A program made the translations under genes and the position numbers. Below the pieces are notes generated by a model, which saw only the letters and a program-made list of their open reading frames with translations, was not told the origin of the DNA and ran no database searches. A stretch of DNA of 64,000 nt, taken from assembly GCF_012844305.1 (NCBI RefSeq), contig NZ_JABANE010000003.1, forward strand, positions 95,192-159,191, read 5' to 3'. Below, piece after piece: positions 18,810 through 28,258 of this stretch. Within the stretch, counting starts at the first letter, position 1. Every line of letters starts with the position of its first letter. This DNA comes from Flammeovirga aprica JL-4. Its GTDB lineage: Bacteria; Bacteroidota; Bacteroidia; Cytophagales; Flammeovirgaceae.

Positions 18810-18956
18810 TTCGTTCTACTTGGTTCGTGTTGGTTAATTAGGATTGTTTTTTGGTTATTTTATGTGCTGTTGGCGTAGTGGACTACGCTCTACAAGAACC
18901 TTATCAGCCCATGACGGTTGCCATGGACTAATTTTATTTGGTTCAAGGGGTATATC

Positions 18957-21542
18957 TTAAATATTATTCAAGCATTTTACTTCTAATGCTTTTTTCAATT
19001 CTTCAGCATTGATTGTCGTTCTTTCCAGTGTGATTACTTTTTCTTGATTTGCTTCAAGATGGAAGTAATTATCTGAGAAATGTGCTGTTACTTCTCCTTC
19101 TAGACTTAATGCTACGCTTTCAGCAAATACATCCGACTTCAATTTTATTTTTAAGGTGTTACCTTCTTCTACAACAGTTGTTTTGATAGTTGCTTTTGGA
19201 AGGATTTGATCTTTAGGTTTAAAGAAGAATGCATAATTCTTAGCAATCACTTTTCCGTTTGCGTCTTCTGCCTCCAAAGTCAAGTACATTGATTTTCTTT
19301 CTTTTAAAGTCGATTTTCTACCTAAAAGCTCTTCTAATGTACTCTCTAAAACTACCTTAGAAGTATTTCCGTCTACCTTGATGGGCAACGACTTCTTTAC
19401 TAGCTCTTTACCATCAAATGTATTCCATTTTACATTCAATGTTGCACCAATTTCCTTCCATTCATCATTTACTAACCACACTGTCAGCAACTCATCTTCA
19501 ATATCAGTAGAAATCAACTGCGGTTCGAAAGCTCTTTCCGCCGCATAGTGTAATGCTTTCCATTCACCATAGTAGTCAATAGAAGACCAAGAGGCGGCAG
19601 GCCAGCAATCATCTAATTGCCAGTACAACGTACCCATACAGTAAGGCATTCTTCTACGGTGAATCTCAAAGCCTTGACGCATACCATCTGCTTGAAGTAG
19701 TTGTCCTACGTAAACAAAATCTTCAAAATTGTCAGGTACATTAAAATCTCTTTCCATATAGACTTTAATCAAACCATTACCTGTATAACTCTTCTGATGA
19801 GTATTCATCACATCCGTTTCCAAGCCCCAATCTTCTTCGATAGTGAATTTCTTGATGGCTTTGAATGAAGGGAAAGATTGGAATCCATACTCACTCATAA
19901 AACGAGGTACGTATTCTTTGAAGCTTTCAAATGGATATTTCCCATGCCAAACACCCCAGAAGTGGTTATCGCCAATCGTGAAGTCTTCTAAATTACCCCA
20001 GTTTGAAATTGGTGATGAAGGATAATAGAAACGGCCTTCATCATATGTTTTTACCATTTCTGGCAATACTTCTTTAAATAATCTATTGTAATCTTCTAGT
20101 AATTTCGCTTGTACTTCTTCAGACCATCCGTAAGAATCTTGCCAGCCCCAGTTATCCCAAGCTACACCTACTTCATTATTACCACACCATAAAGCCAATG
20201 ATGGTCTATTTCTTAAACGCTTAATGTTGTAAGCCGCTTCCTCTTTTACTTTTCTGATAAAGTCTTTATCACCCGGATACATTGTACAGGCAAACATAAA
20301 GTCTTGCCACACTAAAAGTCCTTTCTCATCACATTGGTCATAGAAGTAATCACTTTCGTAAATACCTCCACCCCACATACGCACCATGTTCATGTGCGCT
20401 CTTACCATACTTTCGATCATCCAATCGTAACGGTCTTTTGTAACAGAAGGCAAGAAGCTGTCTTGTGGAATATAATTGGCTCCTTTCATAAAGACAGGCT
20501 GACCATTGACTTTCACAAAGAAACTCTCCCCAATGCTGTCCGGTTCATTGATCACTTCAACAGTTCTAAAACCGATTTTATGTGATTCTTGATCTACGAA
20601 ATCACCATCTACATTCAACTGAGTAGTGATTTCATATCTTGTTTGCTCTCCTAAACCATTTGGCCACCATAATTCTGGGTTCTCAACTTCTGCTTCCAAT
20701 TCGATCACGTTCAAACCTTTATTCAACATTACTTTTTTCTCTTGAGAAGAGAATGTTGATGAATTGTTTATCAATCGAATATTGGCATCACCTACAACAC
20801 TTGAGTTGACTTCAACAGTAGCTTTCAGCATTACCTTTTCTTCCGTAAGGCTCATTTGCTGAATATGAACATCATTAATTTGAGCACTATTCCAAACCAC
20901 TAATTCTACGGGTCTCCAAATACCTGAAGTCACAAAACGAGGACCCCAGTCCCATCCAAATGAGTAAGGTGCTTTACGAGAGTAAATACTGTATTTCTCC
21001 TCTCTAGCATCATTATCGGCAGGGTATTCAAAACCAGCTTGCTCTCTTAGCGGTTTTGTGATTTTAATTGGCGAATGGAAATACACTTCCAAAACATTGC
21101 CTTTTTCTTTTAAAAGTGAGGTTACTTCTTTATTGTATCCCACAAACATATTGTCGGAAGAGATCACTTTTTTACCGTTTAATGTAACATCGGCGTAAGT
21201 ATCTAAACCTTCAAAATTTAAGGCAAAATGCTGTCCTTCCTGAAGCGATACAGGAGTATCGAAAGTGGTTTTATATACCCAATCCTCCTCTTCAATCCAT
21301 TGTAAGTCTTTTTCATTTTGACGGTAAAATGGATCTTCAATTAATTTATTTTGAAATAAGTCAGTGTGCACTACTCCCGGAACTGTGGCAGGGTACCATT
21401 GCTCTTTATTGGCTTGTTTAAATTCCCAATTGGAGTGTAATGAATATGATTTTTTTAATTGTTCTTGATTTTCCCAATCTGTAGAACAACTAAAAATTAA
21501 TAGTGATAGAAATGCGTAAGTTAGGTAAGTAATGTTCTTCAT
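18957..21542 (-). CDS. GH2 beta-mannosidase (lipoprotein)
   Basis: 861 residues with a lipoprotein signal (lipobox FSC, Cys19). The GH2 layout is a jelly-roll, an Ig-like sandwich and a TIM barrel. The acid/base is Glu457 in LWCGNNEVG and the nucleophile Glu551 in MSEYGFQS. W-G-G-G-I-Y-E near 395 and the NNEV and SEYG contexts match beta-mannosidases rather than beta-galactosidases. Expected job: removal of the single beta-1,4-mannose from the N-glycan core in the periplasm after alpha-mannosidases have acted. It appears to have its own promoter region, since a terminator precedes it. Confidence 0.94.
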   Translation of the reverse strand: MKNITYLTYAFLSLLIFSCSTDWENQEQLKKSYSLHSNWEFKQANKEQWYPATVPGVVHTDLFQNKLIEDPFYRQNEKDLQWIEEEDWVYKTTFDTPVSLQEGQHFALNFEGLDTYADVTLNGKKVISSDNMFVGYNKEVTSLLKEKGNVLEVYFHSPIKITKPLREQAGFEYPADNDAREEKYSIYSRKAPYSFGWDWGPRFVTSGIWRPVELVVWNSAQINDVHIQQMSLTEEKVMLKATVEVNSSVVGDANIRLINNSSTFSSQEKKVMLNKGLNVIELEAEVENPELWWPNGLGEQTRYEITTQLNVDGDFVDQESHKIGFRTVEVINEPDSIGESFFVKVNGQPVFMKGANYIPQDSFLPSVTKDRYDWMIESMVRAHMNMVRMWGGGIYESDYFYDQCDEKGLLVWQDFMFACTMYPGDKDFIRKVKEEAAYNIKRLRNRPSLALWCGNNEVGVAWDNWGWQDSYGWSEEVQAKLLEDYNRLFKEVLPEMVKTYDEGRFYYPSSPISNWGNLEDFTIGDNHFWGVWHGKYPFESFKEYVPRFMSEYGFQSFPSFKAIKKFTIEEDWGLETDVMNTHQKSYTGNGLIKVYMERDFNVPDNFEDFVYVGQLLQADGMRQGFEIHRRRMPYCMGTLYWQLDDCWPAASWSSIDYYGEWKALHYAAERAFEPQLISTDIEDELLTVWLVNDEWKEIGATLNVKWNTFDGKELVKKSLPIKVDGNTSKVVLESTLEELLGRKSTLKERKSMYLTLEAEDANGKVIAKNYAFFFKPKDQILPKATIKTTVVEEGNTLKIKLKSDVFAESVALSLEGEVTAHFSDNYFHLEANQEKVITLERTTINAEELKKALEVKCLNNI

Positions 21543-21555
21543 CTTATTTCATTTA

Positions 21556-21569
21556 TGTACTTAAGTACA
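21556..21569. promoter_or_regulatory. Perfect 14-bp palindrome upstream of the beta-mannosidase gene
   Basis: TGTACTTAAGTACA ends 14 bp before the start codon. It could be an operator or an RNA hairpin in the leader; which one cannot be told from sequence. Confidence 0.4.
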
Positions 21570-21726
21570 AATTCAAAATTATCTAATACTAATTCTATTT
21601 ATTGTTTTGCGATTACTTCCTTCAAAAAACTTTTAATAGAACCACTATTAATACGTTTTTTAGCGTTGTACTCTCAAAAAATAAATTAGAATTAACTATG
21701 ATTTATTTTTGGCTTAGTACTTATGC

Positions 21727-21760
21727 TAAAATAGCCCAAGGAATTGAATTCCCTGAGCTA
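21727..21760 (-). terminator. Terminator after the PNGase F-like gene
   Basis: On the minus strand TAGCTCAGGGAATT pairs with AATTCCTTGGGCTA around a 1-nt loop (shorter in practice), then TTTT. It separates this unit from the beta-mannosidase gene. Confidence 0.65.
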
Positions 21761-21777
21761 GTTAGTATTTCTTTGCA

Positions 21778-23022
21778 TTAATTTAATTCACCGAACAGGT
21801 AAGCAGAAACAAACCAGAAGTTTTGCTCTCCTTCCTTCAGCTTTTGTGCTGTTGGCATACTCACTGTTATTTCATGTTTACCCGAAATCTTTTCCATCGG
21901 AATAATCATTGGCGGTACGTCAGAACCAGGACACCAGTTTGATCTTGACAAATCTGATGATGCTTCCGGCTCTTCAATTTCTTTCGTTCTATAGCCTTTT
22001 GCTTCCCAGTCTATGTAATCTACTTTTCTTTTCTTTAACCAAACACCTGAAGTTGGGTTAAATCTACGGAAAGAAGCACAGTCTGTTCTCCAAGGCGTAA
22101 ACTTAAATAGCTCTTGACCATCAAGTTTGATGATATTCTCAGTCGGCACAAACTCGTCACCACCTGAGTGACCACCATGACCTGTTGTGATATAAGCCAT
22201 TTGAATGTCTTTGGCATTGGCAGGGACTTCAACAGAAGTACCTACATCTGCTCTTTGGAATTTATCGCAACCTCTTTGAGGCGGAATATATCTTACAGAG
22301 TTTAACACTGGTGCTACCCAACGTTTCTTAGCAGGTTCATAAGCATTTTCTGATTCCTCAAATCTTAGCTTAACATCCACTTTGTAACCTTCTTTTGTCC
22401 ATGTATCAATGTGAACACCTACATAAACTTCACCTTCTAGTAATGGTAAAAGTTGTGTGATGTCTTGTTTCCACATGGCCTTTTCAGCCCATCCATCAAT
22501 GTAAACCGGCATTCTGTTAGGGTACTTTGAGGTATCTTGCTTCGAATAATGCCCCACTCCAAACGGTGTCATAAAACGCATCAACTCCACAGCAGGTTTA
22601 TATTCTCCTTCTGCAATCATACCAGGATAATTATCCGTTTCCTCGGCATCATCGCTGTGCTCTAACTCATATTTCTCACGAGCAACCGTCAACATATTTA
22701 CACCATTGGCATCCATCACAAACACTGACCCTGCCTTATCCCAACGATCACCTGCAGAAGTTTCCTCTACAATAATAGAGACTTTCGTTTCACGTTCGAA
22801 TTTTGGAATATTTAGTTTACGAAGCATGATACGTCCTGATTCAATATAGAAAGGTTGTGTATCACTTACTCTGATGCCGTCTTTTGTTAATTCAGGATCA
22901 AAGTAAAGGTGCTCTTGATCAAAAACATGATAAACTTTACTGCCGATTGAAGGAATTTCCTTAGGGCCACAGCTTACCATGAGTACAGTTAAAGCGAGTA
23001 GTTGAAGAATCTGCTGTTTCAT
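21778..23022 (-). CDS. PNGase F-like peptide-N-glycosidase (lipoprotein)
   Basis: 414 residues, lipobox VSC (Cys18). The C-terminal half carries the PNGase F signature: AYITTGHGGHSGGDEF near 279-292, then LDGQELFKFTPWRTDC and SRSNWCPGSDVPP, followed by ISGKHEITVSMP. The N-terminal half resembles the PNGase F N-terminal domain. PNGase F hydrolyses the amide bond between Asn and the first GlcNAc and so releases whole N-glycans. As a lipoprotein it would act at the cell surface or in the periplasm. It starts 7 bp after cutC, so they share a transcript. Family is clear; activity is inferred. Confidence 0.87.
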   Translation of the reverse strand: MKQQILQLLALTVLMVSCGPKEIPSIGSKVYHVFDQEHLYFDPELTKDGIRVSDTQPFYIESGRIMLRKLNIPKFERETKVSIIVEETSAGDRWDKAGSVFVMDANGVNMLTVAREKYELEHSDDAEETDNYPGMIAEGEYKPAVELMRFMTPFGVGHYSKQDTSKYPNRMPVYIDGWAEKAMWKQDITQLLPLLEGEVYVGVHIDTWTKEGYKVDVKLRFEESENAYEPAKKRWVAPVLNSVRYIPPQRGCDKFQRADVGTSVEVPANAKDIQMAYITTGHGGHSGGDEFVPTENIIKLDGQELFKFTPWRTDCASFRRFNPTSGVWLKKRKVDYIDWEAKGYRTKEIEEPEASSDLSRSNWCPGSDVPPMIIPMEKISGKHEITVSMPTAQKLKEGEQNFWFVSAYLFGELN

Positions 23023-23029
23023 TTGTCGT

Positions 23030-23773
23030 TTATTTATTTATTTCCTGTTTAAGAGATTGTACAGTTTTATCACAGGTTACCGCTCTTAAATATTCTGAGC
23101 CAGTGCTTTCTTTACTCATTGCCACTCCATTGTTTTTGAATGTCATCTGACTATCCACCAATTTAGAGGCAGAGGAATGCACTGCTGTAACTCCTGTATT
23201 TTCAATAATTTCTTTCACATTATTTGGTAAAACGCCACTTCCTGCCATGATTTCAATACGGCCATCTGCTTGTTTTACTAAATCTTTTAATACCTTGACA
23301 CCTTCTGGCGCCGTCATCATCTGACCTGAAGTCAATACTCTATCCACACCCAAAGTAATCAAGTCTTCCAGTGCCTTTTCAGTATCTCTGGCCATATCAA
23401 AAGCTCTATGGAAAGTCACCCCTAAAGGTTTTGCCTCATCCACCAAAGCTTTGCATCTTTCCACATCAATTTCAGCATCAGCGGTCAGTGCACCAATCAC
23501 CACACCGTTCATGCCTGATTCCTTGGCTATTTTGATGTCTTCCAACATCTCCTCAAACTCAAGGTCTGTAAAAAAGAAGTCACCTCCACGAGGTCTGATA
23601 ATTGGGTAAACGTCTATATCTACATATTTTCGAACCAATTTCATCATCCCCACGCTTGGCGTAGTTCCCCCTTCTAATCTTCCTCCACATAGTTCTATTC
23701 TATCTGCTCCGCCTCTCTGGGCGTTAATGGCGGAATCCACCGTATAGGAGCAAATTTCTAACGTTACATTCAT
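23030..23773 (-). CDS. cutC: CutC family TIM-barrel protein
   Basis: 247 residues, cytoplasmic. It begins with the CutC motif LEICSYTVDSAINAQRGGAD followed by RIELCG and has PIIRPRGGDF, GVTFHRAFDMARD and MAGSGVLPNN in the expected order. CutC was named for copper tolerance, but that role is disputed and the fold is that of an enzyme. Here it is cotranscribed with the PNGase F-like gene inside a glycan locus, which suggests a sugar-related reaction. The 104-bp gap to the GH92 gene holds a hairpin terminator. Confidence 0.92.
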   Translation of the reverse strand: MNVTLEICSYTVDSAINAQRGGADRIELCGGRLEGGTTPSVGMMKLVRKYVDIDVYPIIRPRGGDFFFTDLEFEEMLEDIKIAKESGMNGVVIGALTADAEIDVERCKALVDEAKPLGVTFHRAFDMARDTEKALEDLITLGVDRVLTSGQMMTAPEGVKVLKDLVKQADGRIEIMAGSGVLPNNVKEIIENTGVTAVHSSASKLVDSQMTFKNNGVAMSKESTGSEYLRAVTCDKTVQSLKQEINK

Positions 23774-23784
23774 AATCCTTAGTC

Positions 23785-23826
23785 AAAAAAGAGGAGTCAT
23801 TAGTCCCGTAGTCCCTCCTCTTTTTT
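23785..23826 (-). terminator. Hairpin between GH92 and cutC
   Basis: GAGGAG and CTCCTC arms flanked by A and T runs on both sides, with an 18-nt loop, lying in the 104-bp gap. It could reduce read-through from GH92 into cutC and the PNGase F-like gene. Confidence 0.65.
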
Positions 23827-23877
23827 CTTGTTTTTCAGCTCCTACTTTGAGCTGTATATGGTTAATAAATTTAATAT

Positions 23878-26145
23878 CTAGAATGCTTTCATTGGGATGG
23901 CATTTTGAGCTCCCAATTGTTTATTAGGCACATTAGTCATCTCAAATTCCAACGCTCCTCCACTCATGATCTCTTTATGAGTGATGTACAAACGGTCAAT
24001 CGTTTTACCGTTCAGTGTAATTTTGTTGATGTATTTGTTTTCCTTCGACACGTTTTTAGCTATAACTTTAAATTGTTTTCCTGTCGAAGTATTAATTTCT
24101 GCTTCTTCAAAAATTGGTGTACCGATCACATAAATTCCTTGTGCTGGATTGACTGGGTAGAAACCTAAGCTACTGAATACATACCAAGCTGAGATTTGAC
24201 CACAATCCTCATTACCACTGATTCCCTCAGGAGTATTATCATATTGTGTAAAAAGAATTTCGTGTATTTTTTCTTGTGATTTCCAAGCTTCACCTGCATA
24301 GTTGTATAGGTAAGCAATATGATGCGATGGTTCATTACCATGTGCATACTGACCGATTAGACCTGTAATATCTGGAGACACATTATCACCTGTCAACTCT
24401 GATGATACTGTAAACAATTCATCCAATTTTGCTACAAATGCTTTTTTAGAAGGGAATAAATCAACCAAACCTTGAATATCCTGCAATACAAACCAGCTGT
24501 GCTGATAAGCATTTCCTTCTGTATAATCAGTATTTTCTCTGTGATTTGCTTCCGCTGGGTCAAATGGCAATCTGAATTTACCGTTTGTCATACGACCTCT
24601 CATAAATTCTGTTTCCGGATCGAAAAGTGGTTTATAACCTTCCGAACGTTTCATGTATTTGGCATAACCAGCTTCATCACCTACGTGTTTTGCTACTTGA
24701 GCAATACACCAGTCATCATAAGCATATTCTAATGTTTTCGTCACTGACTCACCACCTTTATCAGAAGGAATGAATCCGTATTTTTTATACGCTTTCAAGT
24801 CACGTTCATCTTGCATTGAAGTCACCTTCATTGCTTCATAAACACGCTTAGGATCAATATCATCAATACCTTTCAATACCGCATCTGCTAAAACCGGCAT
24901 AGCATGATAACCTGTCATACAGTTGGTTTCATTACCTGCTAATGCCCAAACCGGCAGAAGACCTGTTTCATCAAAGTGTGCTAACATTGAATTGATAAAA
25001 TCAGCATTTCTCTTTTCTGACTCCACAATAGTTGATAACGGATGTACAGCTCTGAAAGTGTCCCAAAGTGAGAACGTACTGTAATATCTGAAACCATTAG
25101 CATGATGAAGCTCATGATCTGCTCCTTTATAATTTCCTTGTGCATCTGAATGCGTTACGGGAGCGATCTTAGAATGGTATAATGCCGTGTAGAAAATCTC
25201 TCTTGACTTCTTATCTTTTGTAGTGATTTTGATCTGATTTAATGCCTCTTCCCAAATATCACTTGCTTTTTGTTTCTTTAAATCAAAATCATAACCCGCT
25301 GCTTCTTGCTCCAATGCCACATGTGCACCTTCAAGAGTTGCAGAAGAAACTCCTACTGCTGCAGTAACTTGATTTTGAGCATCAACACTTTTAAAGAACA
25401 CTTGCGCCACTAATCGCTCTCCTTCTTTTTCAATATTGATTTTCTCAATTGGTTGAGAGAATTTCATTTCAAAATATACTCTCTGATCTTCAGCCCATCC
25501 TTGAGAAAGACGCTCACCTTGTACTCTATAATCATCCAACTGAATCAAAGACGACTTCGTTACACCGTCCCAGTTGACTGCAAATCCAAGGTTTACAATC
25601 ATCGAAGGTTTTTCTGCTGACTGTGGGTAAGTCCATCTATGAAAACCAACTCTTGTTCCCGTTGTCATTTCAGCTTTAATACCACTGTTTTCAAGTAAAA
25701 CAGCATAATAACCTGGTTTTGCCGTTTCATTCTCGTGAGAATAACGTTGCGTGTAAGGAAGGTTATTTCTGTTTTGCTCCATGGCATCCAAGGTATGCTC
25801 TTTGGCTGTAGGCAATACGATCAAATCGTTTAAATCACCAATACCCGTTCCGCTTAAATGCAGGTGTCCAAAACCAATTAATAATGAATCTGAAATATGA
25901 TAACCACTTACCCAGTCCCATCCACTTACTCCGTTGATAGGGCTACACTGAACACCACCATAAGGTAATGTTGCTCCTGGAAAAGTATGTCCATGCTCAC
26001 CTGTGCCGATCAATGGATCAACAAAATCAACTAATTGCTGTTCTTCTGCCTGTTTCGGCATTTCGTCAGTACAGGCCGTCATTGCAATCATAGGCGTAAA
26101 AGCAACGACTTTTAAGGTATTCTTGATGTAATTTAAGATCGACAC
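23878..26145 (-). CDS. GH92 exo-alpha-mannosidase (lipoprotein)
   Basis: Family 92 motifs are unmistakable: DFVDPLIGTGEHGHTFPGAT at the N-terminus, GWDWVSGYH, GFGHLHLSGTG, and GNEDCGQISAWYVFSSLGFY near 641-660, which holds catalytic acid residues of the family. GH92 enzymes are calcium-dependent and remove alpha-1,2, -1,3, -1,4 or -1,6 mannose from N-glycans or mannan. The start chosen is the GTG at 26145, which gives a 25-residue lipoprotein signal ending MTAC. Longer starts (ATG 26187, 26256) are possible, but the longest runs through the operator-like repeats. It is the first gene of its unit, after the SusD terminator. Confidence 0.93.
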   Translation of the reverse strand: MSILNYIKNTLKVVAFTPMIAMTACTDEMPKQAEEQQLVDFVDPLIGTGEHGHTFPGATLPYGGVQCSPINGVSGWDWVSGYHISDSLLIGFGHLHLSGTGIGDLNDLIVLPTAKEHTLDAMEQNRNNLPYTQRYSHENETAKPGYYAVLLENSGIKAEMTTGTRVGFHRWTYPQSAEKPSMIVNLGFAVNWDGVTKSSLIQLDDYRVQGERLSQGWAEDQRVYFEMKFSQPIEKINIEKEGERLVAQVFFKSVDAQNQVTAAVGVSSATLEGAHVALEQEAAGYDFDLKKQKASDIWEEALNQIKITTKDKKSREIFYTALYHSKIAPVTHSDAQGNYKGADHELHHANGFRYYSTFSLWDTFRAVHPLSTIVESEKRNADFINSMLAHFDETGLLPVWALAGNETNCMTGYHAMPVLADAVLKGIDDIDPKRVYEAMKVTSMQDERDLKAYKKYGFIPSDKGGESVTKTLEYAYDDWCIAQVAKHVGDEAGYAKYMKRSEGYKPLFDPETEFMRGRMTNGKFRLPFDPAEANHRENTDYTEGNAYQHSWFVLQDIQGLVDLFPSKKAFVAKLDELFTVSSELTGDNVSPDITGLIGQYAHGNEPSHHIAYLYNYAGEAWKSQEKIHEILFTQYDNTPEGISGNEDCGQISAWYVFSSLGFYPVNPAQGIYVIGTPIFEEAEINTSTGKQFKVIAKNVSKENKYINKITLNGKTIDRLYITHKEIMSGGALEFEMTNVPNKQLGAQNAIPMKAF

Positions 26146-26205
26146 GGTAATTAATTTTAGTATGACCAATAATGGTGCGGTTATCATAAAGTGTTCTTTG
26201 TACAG

Positions 26206-26213
26206 CAAAAATA
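26206..26213 (-). promoter_or_regulatory. Possible -7 element upstream of GH92
   Basis: TATTTTTG on the minus strand fits TAnnTTTG. It lies 15 bp downstream of the operator-like repeats; no TTTG at 19-21 bp is found, so the call is weak. Confidence 0.35.
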
Positions 26214-26228
26214 AAAAAAAACAGTAAT

Positions 26229-26259
26229 AATCACGCATCCAAACATGCAAAAACATGCA
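26229..26259. promoter_or_regulatory. Phased direct repeats, putative DeoR operator upstream of GH92
   Basis: AAACATGCA occurs at 26241-26249 and 26251-26259, exactly 10 bp apart, with a looser copy AATCACGCA at 26229-26237. The same word as AAACACGCA, with the same 10-bp spacing, is found in the promoter of the DeoR-family gene at 37833-37851, so one regulator may bind both. Confidence 0.6.
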
Positions 26260-26335
26260 TAAAATTGCTAACCTTTGTAAATAAACAAAGATTTATATCA
26301 TTCTGTTTAATGTTCCAAAAATAAAGGCACACAAA

Positions 26336-26366
26336 AATACCTCTAGTAGTATTTACTAGAGGTATT
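26336..26366 (-). terminator. Terminator after the first SusC/SusD pair
   Basis: ATACCTCTAGTA and its complement form a perfect 12-bp stem followed by TTTTTG on the minus strand, 10 bp after the SusD stop. Confidence 0.88.
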
Positions 26367-26376
26367 ATCTATAATT

Positions 26377-28245
26377 TTATCTAAAGCTGTACCACTGTTT
26401 TATACCTATAAAATCAGGGTTGCTTGGTGAATTCGCTCTTTGCTCTGCAATTACTCTATTCGTTTCAGACGGGTGCACCGTTAATTCTCTGTCTGGATAA
26501 GGGAAACGTGCAGGTCTTACATAGTTCGTCACACCACCTAAATGCAACGGCACATTTTCTGGTGTAGCAGAAGGTGTTAGCGTTTCTAATAATGGATCAC
26601 CCGGATAGGAAGGCAAATCATAAGTACCATCATCATCTTGAGACAATGTAGCTCTTACTATAGAAGGTTTATTGGTTCTATTCCAATTTGCAAAAGCATT
26701 GTAACCATCACCAATATTCGAAATCCAACTTTCATAAGCGATCACCTCTAATTTATCAGATGCGTCATCATAAGCTTGATTGGCATTCGTAATATATGTA
26801 GCTACGGCATTATCATGATCATAGGCATTATTTGTTTGACGCTTATACAATTCCTCCATTTTAGTCTCAAACTCTTTTCCTGGAAAATTGATTGCATCGT
26901 ACTTTGCTAATGCTAAAGTCACTGCATTTGTAAAATAGGTTTTCGCATCTCCAGCCACTCCGTAGATCAACACTGCTTCAGCAAGCATAAAATTCATCTC
27001 ATCTGCACCAATAACTATAGAAGGCGTCACTCTGTTGTACGTTGCTGGAGCTAAACTTGCCAATGTCGCAAATTGTCCTTTATCCTCAAACTTATAATCG
27101 GTTTGGTCAGTCCAAAGTGCCGCCTGAACCACTTGATCCGAACTCGAATTATGGAAAAGTCCCTTCGTTCCAAAAGCGTTTTCTCCATATCTCATTCCTC
27201 TGTAATGCACTTCTTTAAACTCGTTAGGACCCCCTGCCTGTGCAAAAGGATCAAAATTAGTATATCGCGCAGTATCTTCCATACTTACATAAGCACTTCC
27301 ATCTTGCGTCAAATGTGATGTAATTCTAAACAATCTAGGGTCTTGCCTCTGTTGCATGTTTTTCAAAGCCAATTCACTCATAAACGGACCTGAAAAACCA
27401 CCTACTTCCCCTCTCACTGCAACGCCTGTACCATTGATATGTTGTCCCCATGGACCACCCACATCTACATGATTTACATAGACAGCATTGGACCAATCTG
27501 TGATATAACCACCGTCACCATTCATACCTTTTAAGAAAATCTCCTGTCCTTTGGTTGGGTCGGCATGTGACATCATCATCCCAATTTTCATCAACAATGA
27601 ATTCGCCAATCTCACATATTTTTCAGCTCCAACTGTACTCGGTTCATATAATTCTGCTGATTCAGAGTTTGTAAACAGATTCGTATTTGTAGCCGAATTT
27701 AATAATACACCTCTAGCCTGTTCCAACTCTGTGGCCATAGTATTCAAGACTGTTTCCTGATCATCAAACTTAGGATAAAAATTACGGTCAGTGAATCCTT
27801 GCCCTGCCTCAGTATAAGGTATATCACCATAAAGTGCCGTCATTCTAAGCAAGTTGACCACTTTAACGATTTGTGCTTGTGCAATTTTACCTTCTTGCCC
27901 TTCCTGATCACCCAAGCGACTTTGAATATCAGCAATATTTTTCATCACATCGCCAAAAATCAAACTCCACGTTGCTTCTGTATAACCATCATTTCGTCTA
28001 AAACCTGATCCTTGTGTATAATTACAAGCCAAATTTTGAGACAGCGGACTAGACATAATAAGATTTCCTCTAAAGCCTTCGTGACCACTAGAAAACATTT
28101 TTAACTGAGAGAAAGTATACAAATGTTTTGGATCCAGATTATTACTTTTCCATGGATCTTTATTCATTTCCTCAAACGTATCGGTACACCCGATCAGCAT
28201 CAAAAGGGAAAGAATACTATATATAGAATATTTTATGAATTTCAT
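26377..28245 (-). CDS. SusD/RagB-like glycan-binding lipoprotein
   Basis: About 622 residues from the ATG at 28245, chosen because it gives a clean lipoprotein signal (lipobox IGC, Cys20) 13 bp after the SusC stop; a longer start at 28272 would overlap SusC. It is helix-rich with the SusD opening TFEEMNKDPW and TALYGDIPYTEAGQGF of the TPR-like core. SusD proteins sit on the cell surface as a lid on the SusC barrel and capture oligosaccharide. Paralogous to the SusD at 31727. Confidence 0.92.
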   Translation of the reverse strand: MKFIKYSIYSILSLLMLIGCTDTFEEMNKDPWKSNNLDPKHLYTFSQLKMFSSGHEGFRGNLIMSSPLSQNLACNYTQGSGFRRNDGYTEATWSLIFGDVMKNIADIQSRLGDQEGQEGKIAQAQIVKVVNLLRMTALYGDIPYTEAGQGFTDRNFYPKFDDQETVLNTMATELEQARGVLLNSATNTNLFTNSESAELYEPSTVGAEKYVRLANSLLMKIGMMMSHADPTKGQEIFLKGMNGDGGYITDWSNAVYVNHVDVGGPWGQHINGTGVAVRGEVGGFSGPFMSELALKNMQQRQDPRLFRITSHLTQDGSAYVSMEDTARYTNFDPFAQAGGPNEFKEVHYRGMRYGENAFGTKGLFHNSSSDQVVQAALWTDQTDYKFEDKGQFATLASLAPATYNRVTPSIVIGADEMNFMLAEAVLIYGVAGDAKTYFTNAVTLALAKYDAINFPGKEFETKMEELYKRQTNNAYDHDNAVATYITNANQAYDDASDKLEVIAYESWISNIGDGYNAFANWNRTNKPSIVRATLSQDDDGTYDLPSYPGDPLLETLTPSATPENVPLHLGGVTNYVRPARFPYPDRELTVHPSETNRVIAEQRANSPSNPDFIGIKQWYSFR

Positions 28246-28258
28246 TATCAAAGAGAAT

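Noticed and set aside
27353..27361. TGCATGTTT inside a SusD gene
   Set aside because: Within coding sequence, unpaired, and explained by codons.
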